64,000 nucleotides of DNA from Chelydra serpentina (lineage: Eukaryota > Chordata > Testudines > Chelydridae): the NCBI GenBank assembly GCA_037349315.1, contig JBAIAC010000020.1, forward strand, positions 1,984,001 through 2,048,000. Direction: 5' to 3'. The translations under genes and the position numbers were made by a program. Below the pieces are notes generated by a model. It searched no databases and was not told the DNA's origin. It saw nothing but the letters and a program-made list of their open reading frames with translations. Of this stretch, positions 55,245 to 64,000 are shown piece by piece. Within the stretch, counting starts at the first letter, position 1; each line of letters begins with the position of its first letter.

Positions 55245-56195
55245 CTATAGTAAAACAATCATCCAAGAATTATTACAAACTCCAGTGATTGTACTATGTT
55301 ATTCAAAATATATTTCCATTTCAGATATTAAAAAATTGCTCAAGCAGCTCACATTAGATTTATTTCTGTGATTTTGTTTGAAGCAAGACAAAAAATACAA
55401 CATGGAGAATCTCTTGTTCCTTTTTTGGAGAAAAAGGAAATAATTCACAGCGAACATCTTAGGCTTAGTCCGCTATTCACACCAAACCGGAAGTTATATC
55501 ACTTTATGGAGCACTAGAACCATTTTTTAAACAATTTCATCTGCCCAAGGTCTCAGTTATGGAAACCCGTATGCATGTGCTTAACTTCAATTGCTTCCAA
55601 TGGGAGTACTAATGGTAATAAAGTTACACATCTCACAGGAGCAGGAGCTTCAGACTGACAGCTGATATTTTCATAGTAGCCTAAAGGTGTATACTGATCA
55701 GCTTAAAAAGTGGTCTTTAAAATATGCTAACTAACATACTAACTAACATGTTTTGTTACTACTGGACTTAGACACCTCTCCCTAGACTTAGGTGCCTAAG
55801 TCCCACTATCAGGGGACACTGTGATCCACTTCCCTACTGTTTGGCTGCTGCCGAACCCTGTGGGTATCTAAATGCACCCAATACCCACATTATTGCTGTT
55901 AAAATTCCCCAATTGCTTATATTTTGCCACTGGATGTGTGCATGGCTGCCTCACTTGGGCTTCCTAAACCCCAGAGCGAGCAATGGACAAGGCATTGCTC
56001 AGCCTAATGTGCTGTGGGTCCAATGCTGTAGGTGTGCTCAAAGGCTGCCTAACTTTACACTAAATGGGGGAGGAGGAGGAGGAGGAATAGGACATGTCTT
56101 GTGCTGACTGGCTATTCATTCCAACCCCTTCCTGTCCCCTCCCTCACATCCTCTGTTCCTCAGACTCACTGCCCCTCTGTCCACCTTTATCCTCT

Positions 56196-57411
56196 TGTCG
56201 GGGACTCAAACCCAGACGTGGCACTGTGCAGTTCGTTGTCTGACCGCAAGGAAACAGGTAACACCAGCAAAGTCCAATAACAAGCTCTTTATTGAAAGTG
56301 CACGCATCAATACAGAGCAGCACGTCTCCGAAGAGAACCAGCTAAACTTTTCTAACAGTTAGTAGGATTTTATAGACAGTTCCGTCGGGTCATAGGTTAT
56401 TCGTTTAAGCAACCTAACCCCCTTTTGTTAGTTGGAACCTTCTAGTGTTCGTGCATACCTATTCATTACAAAGTTAAACAACACCTGATTTATAACTATC
56501 TAGACACTTTTAGTATTTGTGCATATCTATTAATTACAAAGTTAAACAACACCTAATTTATGACTATCTAGAGTAATACATAATGTCCCAATATCCTTCT
56601 TATCAGCACGGTGTCACGGAGTATAGGGGAGTCCGGCCCTGCACCCCTCTTCCCCGGATTCACTGGGAGTCTCAGCCAGCCAGTAGAACAGAAGGTTTAT
56701 TAGAGATGCCAGGAACACAGTCCAACCAGAGCTTGTCAGTACATCCAGGACCCCTCAGTCGGGTCCTTCCGGGGGGCAGGGAGCTTAGACCCCAGCCTGG
56801 GGGCTCCCTGCATTTTGCCCCACAGCTCCAAATGGGGCAGGGAGGCCAGACCCTGTCTGCCCCCCTCCCCTCCTCTTCCCAAGCCAGCTCCAAACCGAAA
56901 CTCTCCAGCCCCTCCTCCCCCTTTGTCTGCTTCCAGGGCCAGGAGGTCACCTGATCCCTTTGTTCCAACACCTTCAGCTCATACCTTTGCCGGGGGAGGA
57001 GCCGGGCCATCTCTTGCCAGGAGACAGAGCCATTCTCTGTGTCCAGGCCTCTGCCTTCTAGGGCTTTGTAACAATCATGCACTGTTGTCCCACCACCTAG
57101 ATACTCAAGCACCGCATAGGGGAAACCGAGGCACCCACACAGTACTCAGGGAAACCTTAACAACAGTCCTAGTTCGTCACACACGGTCACAGGCACCAGA
57201 AACCAAGAGACAGGAAAGCTAAATGTATGGACAGAAAAACAGGAAAAGGAAGTGGAGACATACAACAATACTGAGAATGCAGCTTTTCGTGCAAACTCAC
57301 TCACATCTGTAATTCTACTCAGGCTTGGGGACTTACCCAGAGTCCCTTGCGGCCTGACTATAGTCCAGTTGACATAACTTATCTGTGCCCTATGTATTTT
57401 TGGGCCTAATA
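56196..57411 (-). mobile_element. LTR with perfect CTCT duplication (nested host)
   Basis: TGTCGGGGAC to GGGCCTAATA, with 4-bp duplications CTCT at 56192-56195 and 57412-57415. Flanks rejoin to 'ttatcctcttctactcc' of the unit. Inverted AATAAA (CTCTTTATTG near 56286) suggests minus orientation. A second LTR is inserted at 56612-57181. Net own length is about 640 bp. Confidence 0.85.
56612..57181 (-). mobile_element. Solo LTR nested in another LTR
   Basis: TGTCACGGAG to TTCGTCACA, 570 bp, with perfect 5-bp duplications CACGG at 56607-56611 and 57182-57186. GGTTTATTAG near 56695 is an inverted poly(A) signal, so it probably reads on the minus strand. Overlapping open frames of 120-146 codons here are G+C-rich by-products. 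Confidence 0.9.
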
Positions 57412-57487
57412 CTCTTCTACTCCACCACCTTGTCTCCCTCAATCCCCTCCTTTTAACATCTCCCATCCCTTTACTTTTAGCTAATCC

Positions 57488-57489
57488 GA

Positions 57490-57565
<76 letters not shown>

Positions 57566-57566
57566 A
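57488..57566 (+). repeat. (GAAA)n microsatellite, about 79 bp
   Basis: About 20 GAAA repeats at the position where other units have two to eight. Long open frames that cross it are artefacts of the repeat. Confidence 0.95.
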
Positions 57567-57611
57567 CATATTGTGACACTTAAATGCCATTTACTAGCAT
57601 CTCTTCCCCAC

Positions 57612-57951
57612 CATAGAATCATAGAATCATAGAATCTCAGGGTTGGAAGGGACCTCAGGAGGTCATCTAGTCCAACCCCCTGCTCAAAGCAGGACCAACC
57701 CCAACTAGATCATCCCAACCAGGGCTTTGTCAAGCCTGACCTTAAAAACCTCTAAGGAAGGAGATTCCACCACCTCCCTAGGTAACCCATTCCAGTGCTT
57801 CACCACCCTACTAGTGAAAACGTTTTTCCTAATATCCAACCTAAACCTCCCCCTCTGCAACTTGAGACCATTACTCCTTGTTCTGTCATCTTCTACCACT
57901 GAGAACAGTCTAGATCCATCCTCTTTGGAACCCCCTTTTAGGTAGTTGAAC
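57612..57951 (-). mobile_element. CR1 3'-end fragment, minus strand
   Basis: The inverted tail 'atagaatcatagaatctcag' is followed by the ORF2 C-terminal codons (minus strand, 57705-57899, nearly intact and almost identical to 53480-53652). It is the same young subfamily as the big CR1 and the CR1 end in the ERV pol. Confidence 0.9.
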
Positions 57952-58500
57952 TAGTCCATATATCTGTCTGGACTAGTTAGTTAGATTGTCAATCCTTTGA
58001 GGCAGAGACCATCTGCTCCTCTGTGTTTGTGCAGTGCCAAACATTCTTGGCTGTCCATTAGGCATGACCACAGTAACTGTGGTTAAATTTAAATAGTAAT
58101 TAATCATAATGTCATCTCTGGCCTTTCTGGTGTTTTCTAATGGATTTGCTGGGGTCTCAGAGGGTGCACTTAATGAGCTTCTAAACCATTTTAATGAGAT
58201 TTTCTTTCTCCCAAAGTTTGCCTAATCATTTAACTTAATCAGCTGTTTAAAAAACTAATACGTTTTAAACATTCAAAATAAAAAAAAACTATTTCCTTTC
58301 CAACAACTCAGCGTTTGCTTTCTTAGCTTTTGTGATGTAGTTATTTCACCAGTTCTCCATACAATAAAAAATGCCCTGCCTTGGTGGAAGATATTTTAAT
58401 GTAAAAGTATAAACGGAAGAAGGTAAAAGAAGAAAACAAGCCATTTCAAACCTACTTTCTCCGTCATGAGAAAACTGAAACGAGAACAAGCCTAGTTTTG

Positions 58501-60780
58501 TCCCTCTGCAGGTCACCTCTAACAGGCCACCCTTTTTCTATGATACTAACACTTCAAAGAATCCCACATGTGACAAGGTCAGATTTGGAACATATGGAGC
58601 TTCAGTTCTCAACAGTCTGAGGTCAGTAACAAAAATCTTCTTTCTAGCCTTAAGGACAGCCTCTCCCTCCTCTAGGGCCCTTCTTTCCCCCCTAAAGGGC
58701 ATCCCTCTCCCCCTCATCACTCAGCTATGGACTGAGGCATGGACCCTGTGATGCTGCATTGCAGGGAATACATGTTTCCAGTCTCTGTTGGCACCCTCCC
58801 CTCCCTTTGCTTCTCCTGGGGAATTCCTGGTATTTGCCATTTCCACTCCAGTGCAGTGCCTGACATTGTTCCTCCTCCAGCAGAGGTTGGCCACTGTCCC
58901 CAACTCAGGCAGGGTGCTCAGGGTGTTAGTATATCATGTGGTAGGTGCATGTTGCATATAATCCATCATAATAACCTCTGCAGACCTCCATAGGGAAAAG
59001 GTGCCATATAGGGGAACAATTGCACTTGCCAAGAATTGGAGATGTGCAATGCAGTAACATCCCCTTTTCCTCCTTCTTCTTCCCTCATCCCCTCTTCATC
59101 ATCCAAATACCAATATTTCCTCCCCATCCCTTCCAGAGATACTATCTCTCCTATCCTTGCCTCAGTACTCCACCTCTTCTCCACTCCAAATTCTTCCACT
59201 ACTGTATCAGAATTGTTAAATATCAGATTCTTTGTTTTAGCTTCCATTCCAGAATAGAATTTTCTGATTTTAAAGTAGAAAATTCAGTTTTAGCACTGAA
59301 GGGTGGGGATGGAAAATGAGAAAGTAGACTGGTATGAAAAATAAAGATTTTGAGTTTTGCCAAAGATTTCAGTGGTTTTTATACAAGATGACTACAGTGC
59401 ATAGGCACTGACATTTTTTTGCCGGTAGGTGCTTTTGAAGAGGTGTGTGTGTTTGGGGGGGGCACTCTTCCAGTTTTTTTTGGGGGGGCTATTTTCAGCA
59501 TATTTATACACTTTTTCATATTCTAGTTACTGAATGTGTCTATCATTGGTATCTTTACTATTTTAATAATGATTCAGTTGTTATGAACTACATAATTACA
59601 TTACCATGAATTACAGTATATTAAAATCATTGAAATCATCTGCAAGCTGTCTTCACTAAAATCCCCATTTAAAGACAGTGTCTCACTGTAGCTTTCTGGG
59701 TGAAACTATCAGCAATCTTATTTACATCCAGGTTCCGTGGCATTATTATGATGCATATTAAGGACAGCTACATTATTCATTTGCATCTGTCCCATTGATG
59801 ACTGGAGATAATTTTTAAGTCTTCTGAAGCAGGAGAATGGGAATTCCACAGTTCAGGATCGACAAAGGGTCCTGTGGCACCTTATAGACTAGTGAGAAGG
59901 ATTCTTATGAACTTGTAAGTACTCTGGAAACAGTGCTTCCAAAGTACTGCAAATGACTCCAAGATCTCTTTCTTGATGGCTAACAGCTAATTTAGGCACC
60001 ATCATTTTGTATGTAAAATTGGGATTATATTTTGCCATGTGCATTACTTTGCATTTAATCTTGAATTTCATCTGTCATTTTGTTGCCAAGTCACTCAGTT
60101 TTGTGAGATCCCTTTGTAACTCTTTACGGTCTGTTTTGGACTTACCTATCTTAAGTCATTTTGTATCATCTACAAACTTTGCTACCTCACTGTTTACCCC
60201 TTTTTGCAGACCTTTTATGAATTTGTTGAACAGGACTGATCCCAGACCAGTACAAGGCCCTCAGGGGACACCTCTATTTACTTCTCGCCATTCTGAAAAT
60301 GGACCATTTATTCCTACCCTTTGTTTCCTTATCTTTTAACTTGAGTGCCTGGGAATGCTTTCAGGATCATCTAAGACTCCTTAATTTAATTTAATGACAA
60401 GCCTTCTGTCATCTTAATCACCCTGCCTCTGTTTATAAACGAACTCCCTGCCCCAAGGGCAATCTTAACAGCACAGACTTTTATACACTCAAGCTCTGAG
60501 TCCTGGGTGTTGAGCAGCCACTATTTTTTTCTGTAGGTACTTGAGTACTATGAATTTGCCTGAATTGTAATAGGAAATGTATTAATTATACCTCTATTCA
60601 AACCCTCCAAGTTCTGATATTTGTGGCACAAAACAGGATATTTTGCATAGATCTTAGTTTCACTTACCAGTAGCACTGACATTTGCGTTTGTAGGATTTG
60701 GAACAGGATCTGCAAAATAAATGGATAAGAAGTTGAACAAAATGTAAATGAAGTGCATTGTTTTACACTAATATTTTACA
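58501..60780 (-). repeat. Segmental array unit H (E-type half unit, interrupted)
   Basis: Landmarks run from 'aaggtcagatttggaacat' (58577) to 'attccagaatagaattttctg' (59246) and then the E-type continuation 'aataaagattttgagttttg'. About 59400-60545 is inserted relative to unit E and includes T/G-rich sequence, a copy of the 'gacaaagggtcctgtggcac' repeat near 59860 and a CR1. It resumes at 'atgaatttgcctgaattgta' (60549). No membrane-helix exon is present. Confidence 0.65.
59930..60300 (-). pseudogene. CR1 LINE fragment, minus strand
   Basis: It matches 29750-30080 and 47800-48120 in inverse orientation: the 'gactccaagatctctttctt' stretch, FKIKCKVMHMAKYNPNFTYK on the minus strand near 60040, and decayed RT sequence to about 60300. 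It belongs to the older CR1 subfamily. Confidence 0.8.
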
Positions 60781-61172
60781 GTTGACGATGATTTGTTTAG
60801 TCTGAAGAAGAGAAGACTGAAAGGGGACATGATTACAGTTTTTAAATACATAAAGTGTTGTTACAAGAAGGAGGGAGAAATATTGTTATCCTTAACCTCT
60901 GAGAATAGGACAGAAAGCAATGGTCTGAAATTGCAGCAAGGGCGGTTTAGGTTGAACATTAGGAAAATCTTCCTAATTGTCAGGGTAGTTAAGCATTGGA
61001 ATAAATTGTTCATGGAGGTTGTGGAATCTCCATCATTGGAGATTTGTCAGAGCTGGTTAGACAAACACCTGTCAGGGATGGTCTAGTTACTGCTTAGTCC
61101 AGCCATTAGGGCCGGGGACTGGATGACCTCTCGAGGTCCCTTCCAATCCTTTGACTCTATAATTCTATGATT
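60781..61172 (+). mobile_element. CR1 3'-end fragment
   Basis: ORF2 C-terminal codons remain open for 97 codons at 60793-61086 (MFSLKKRRLKGDMITVFKY, NGLKLQQGRFRLNIRK, ending LSGMV), then the 3' UTR and CTATAATTCTATGATT. It is the paralogue of 34500-34912, before unit F. Confidence 0.85.
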
Positions 61173-61235
61173 TATCTCTTTGCATGTCACCTTTAACAGG
61201 CAGTCCTTTTTTTGAGATAATAAAATGACAAAGTA

Positions 61236-61335
61236 TCTCATGATTTAGTTGGGGATTGGTCCTGCTTTGAGCAGGGGATCGGACTAGATGACCTCCTGAG
61301 GTCTCTTCCAACCCTAATATTCTATGATTCTATAT
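61236..61335 (+). mobile_element. SINE 3'-part fragment
   Basis: 'ttggggattggtcctgctttgagcagg' and the CR1-like tail ending ATTCTATGATTCTAT. The tRNA-like head is missing. It separates a CR1 tail from the start of unit I. Confidence 0.8.
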
Positions 61336-61580
61336 GTGACAAGGTCAGATTTGGAAGAGATGGAGCAACAGCTCTCAGCAGCCTTAGAACAGGAAGAAAA
61401 AAATGTTTCTCTATCCATAAGGACACTGTCTCCTTCTTCAAAGGCCATCTTGTGCCCTTAGAGGGCAGCCCTCTCCCCCTCATCACAAAGACATGGGCTA
61501 AGGCATGGACCCTGCAGTGCTGCATACTACAGAATACGTGCTCCCAATCAAAGAGAAGGCACACCCACTCCTTCCTCTAA

Positions 61581-61866
61581 GGGTACGTCTATACTTACCT
61601 CTCGCGTCGGAGGCGCGGGATCTATGTTCTGGGTTCGATTTATCGCGTCTTGTCTAGACGCGATAAATCGAACCAGGAAGTGCTCCCCCGTCGACGCCGG
61701 TAATCCTGCTCTGCGAACGGAGCAGGCGGAGTCGACGGGGGAGCCTGCGCGCCACGTCTGGACCACAGGTAAGTTCGAACTAAGGTACTTCGACTTCAGC
61801 TACGTTATTAACGTAGCTGAAGTTGCGTATCTTAGTTCGACAGGGGGGGTTAGTGTAGACCTAGCC
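61581..61866 (-). mobile_element. Harbinger-family MITE with two palindromes
   Basis: 286 bp. The left end GGGTACGTCTATACTTA corresponds to the right end of the 5-kb Harbinger, and the right end TTAGTGTAGACCTAGCC to its left end, so it is inverted relative to it. Flanks are TAA (61578-61580) and TGA (61867-61869). Internal palindromes: 18-nt arms 61632-61649 and 61657-61674; 15-nt arms 61793-61807 and 61809-61823 with a single-base loop. It encodes nothing and would be moved by a Harbinger transposase. Confidence 0.85.
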
Positions 61867-63635
61867 TGAGTCTGCTGGGGGAGCTGCTGGTATTTGCCAT
61901 CTCCACTCCAGTTCAATACCTAGCATTGTTCCTCCTCCAGTAGGGGATGACCTCTCTCCCCACACAGGGGTGCTCAGGATGTTACTATATCATGTGGTAG
62001 CTGCATGTGGGATATAATCCATCATGAAACCTTAGCACACCTCCATATGGAAAAGGGGCCTGATAAAAATATTTGCACCTGCCACTTCCATGAACTGGCA
62101 GGTGATAAATCCATATAAATCCAGTTTTATCTCTTTTGCCTCCTCCTCCTTCTTCTTCTCTCATCCCCTCTTCATCATCCTCCAAATATCAGTGTATTTA
62201 CTTCCTATCCCTTCCAGAGACACCATCTCTCCTCTCCTTGCCTCTGTACTCCACCTCTCCTCCGCTCCAAATTCTCCCACTATCCAAATTTTTAAAAATC
62301 AGATTTTCTGTTTCTGCTTCCATTCCAGAATAGAGTTTTCTGATTTTAAAGAGGAAAATTCAGTTTTAGTTGCAAGGAGAGGGAATGAAAAATGAGAAAC
62401 TAGACTGGTATATCAGGCCTTACCTACAACAATCTTACCTAGTGGTTAGATCATGAGTCATATCTCAGTTTAATGTTGGGCCAGGGCTAGGGGTTGTACT
62501 GGAATCATGATATAGGGTAGGACAAGGGTCAAAACCAAGATCAGAATCTGCAGCCAAATGAGTGTCAGGACCAGAGCCAGATGTCAGGATTTAGAGGGGA
62601 TAAGAAGACAAAGACCAGGCTGGCACAGGTCAGTGATGAGACTGGAATAAGGCTAGTCCAGGGCAAGGCCAGGGCTGAAGCAACTCTGTGGCAGGAGCAG
62701 GAGGAGGAGCAGGGACAGGGGCAAAGTGTGGGAGTCACTGTAGTCTGTTGCACTGAGAGGCAGCAGGAGGGTTCCTGGCTGGGTAGTGCTGATGTTCAGA
62801 CTCATCTGCAGCTCTGCTGGCATTGTGGAAATAATTGAGTCTGGGGGTCATCTGACCCCATCTTTGCTTTGTGATAGGTTGCTGACACATGACTGAGGGG
62901 TGATTCACTGCCAGCCCTGCTGAGTGCAGAGTCAGGATAACAGCTGAGTGAGCAGCCCTAGATTGGCTGAGAGTTTGCCTCACAGCCAGGCCTGCTGGGT
63001 CAAGCTGGAGCAACCCAGGGACCTTGCTGGTGAGTGGATCCTTATATGGATGCTGGATTTACAGATGACCAGACTTCAATGGACTGGTCCTGAGGGGTCT
63101 GCAAGGTAGCCCTCCCACTTCCAAGGATCCAGACAAAGCCCATCCTTGATGGGCATCTGCTTTTCTCTTCTTTTTCTACAGGAAATCAGACCAAGTGACA
63201 ATTGATCTACTGTAAATAACATTTGCCTCCGAAGGGCAGAAAGAAAGAAACCCAATGAGAGCAGCATGGAGGATCCTGTGTTTGATTGATCGAAGCTTGC
63301 TGCACTTTACATGATAGGAAGGAGCTGAAGGCTGGTTGGGGCTGCTTCCCTTTTACACCACTGGAAGGGGAGGGGAGAGAAGTGTGAGTGACCCCAACCC
63401 TTTCGTAACATTACAGGTGCCTTGATCATACGAGTGGGAATATGCAGAGGCCCTCGAAAACGAATGACTGTCAAAGCCTTGTTATTGGTATTTAGTAATC
63501 AAAATCCATTTGTCATTATATGAATGTGTGATCCCAGCAACAGTAACAATTTTAAGATAAAATTTCTACTTGGTTCCTAAATGTATTCAAAATATATTAT
63601 ACCAATCAATAGTTTTTTAAGGTGCAAATTCTTAC

Positions 63636-63728
63636 CACAATACTCACGTTTATAATTGATGGACAGGTTGATGGCAGAGATTATGAAGATCAGGACAACT
63701 ACTATAAGAATAAATATCTGAATCCAAT
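63636..63728 (-). CDS. Predicted membrane-helix exon, copy I
   Basis: The acceptor is TTTTATCACAG. It is the only copy that keeps both donors intact: inner GTGAGT (exon 63648-63728) and outer GTAAGAAT (exon 63636-63728). The 93 nt are open and encode WIQIFILIVVVLIFI, then a polar INYKREYCG end. It may be closest to the ancestral form. The following possible terminal exon gives a stop after two codons. Confidence 0.45.
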
Positions 63729-64000
63729 CTGTGATAAAAGAATCATCCAAGAAATATTACAAACACCGGTGATACAATATTGTAAGAAATATAATACCAT
63801 TTCAGATACAAAACATTGCTCAAGCAGCTCACATTAGATTTATATCAGACAAGAAGCTGTAATATCACTTTATGGAGCAACACAAACATAAAAACAACAC
63901 CCATTTTATCTGTGTAAGGTCTCAATCCTGCAAACACTTATGCGTATGCTCAACTTCAATTGCTTCCAATGGGAGTACTCAGGGTAATCATCTGCTCGCG

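Larger units (their letters stand above)
54631..58500 (-). repeat. Segmental array unit G (with nested insertions)
   Basis: It starts in 'ctgaggcatggaccctgtgg' directly after the Gypsy relic. A deletion joins 'caaattctcccactt' to the membrane-helix region at about 55089. Later landmarks run to 58500: 'cttatatttt' 55915, 'tttaacatctcccatccc' 57452, 'ggactagttagttagattgtc' 57970. Insertions are an LTR pair (56196-57411), a long GAAA run and a CR1 3' end (57612-57951). The junction with unit H has no CR1. Confidence 0.75.
61336..64000 (-). repeat. Segmental array unit I (cut by the window end)
   Basis: Landmarks from 'caaggtcagatttggaagag' (61340) through the TC-rich tract (62140-62290), the 'accactag' donor-like site (about 62437), the GGAGGAGGAGCAGG block (62703), CCTTATATGG (63040-63049), the membrane-helix exon (63636-63728) and 'ctcaatcctgcaaacactt' (63922). 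A MITE interrupts at 61581. This copy looks the least rearranged over its right part. Confidence 0.75.

Noticed and set aside
54982..55266. 95-codon frame in unit G that joins the helix exon to downstream sequence
   Set aside because: It exists only because of a deletion at about 55089 and reads through the intron, so it is not evidence of a longer protein.
57146..57622. 158-codon minus-strand frame
   Set aside because: It runs through a long GAAA microsatellite and LTR sequence. The repeat keeps the frame open by chance.
62437..62688. Minus-strand block with good acceptor (CTGCCACAG) and donor (CACTAG|GTAAG) in units B and I
   Set aside because: All three frames contain stops and the donor is lost or weak in A, C, D and F. 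It could be an untranslated exon, but that cannot be supported from sequence alone.
1..64000. CRISPR arrays, prokaryotic operons, riboswitches or replication origins
   Set aside because: Nothing of the kind is visible. The window is vertebrate nuclear DNA and its direct repeats are explained by transposons, microsatellites and segmental duplication.

Overview
This window is repeat-dominated vertebrate nuclear DNA, most probably from a turtle (a crocodilian is less likely). The evidence is many CR1 LINEs ending in (ATTCTATG)n, three tRNA-derived SINEs that share the CR1 tail, large PIF-Harbinger and hAT elements, and several LTR families. I recognise no single-copy host gene, no rRNA or real tRNA gene, and no CRISPR array or prokaryote-style operon.

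The framework is a direct array of about nine paralogous segments, called units A to I here: roughly 3.9-10.4, 11.4-25.2, 25.2-27.7, 30.1-33.4, 33.4-34.5, 34.9-43.7, 54.6-58.5, 58.5-60.8 and 61.3-64.0 kb. Landmarks recur in the same order and strand in each unit, with different internal deletions. Seven units keep a 93-nt minus-strand exon-like block that is open in all copies, has no indels, encodes one hydrophobic (membrane-spanning) helix, and is flanked by a splice acceptor and two alternative donors 12 nt apart. Its gene family is not recognised. This is the best candidate for an undescribed host feature, and several of its copies may be pseudogenes.

Transposons have inserted into the array in layers. 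Unit A carries two solo LTRs 84 bp apart. Unit B carries a solo LTR that itself holds a SINE and a 9.4-kb gamma-like endogenous retrovirus. The retrovirus has 4-bp target duplications, a tRNA-His-type primer site, gag, pro-pol and env all broken, a CR1 3' end inside reverse transcriptase, and an internal patch of an unrelated LTR inside pol. Unit D carries a hairpin retroposon. Unit F carries a solo LTR with perfect 5-bp duplications and a 5-kb Harbinger transposon whose two-exon Myb-like gene is intact while its transposase is dead. From 43.7 to 54.6 kb there is a stack of a hAT transposase relic, a Gypsy-like LTR and pol split by CR1 insertions, and an almost full-length 4.4-kb CR1. Unit G carries one LTR nested inside another. 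Unit I carries a Harbinger-family MITE with two strong palindromes.

Nothing here works together as a pathway. The biological interest lies in the duplicated membrane-helix exon, the history recorded by filled and empty insertion sites, and chimeric junctions. Coordinates of decayed repeats were read by eye and may be off by tens of bases. Junctions with target duplications are more exact.
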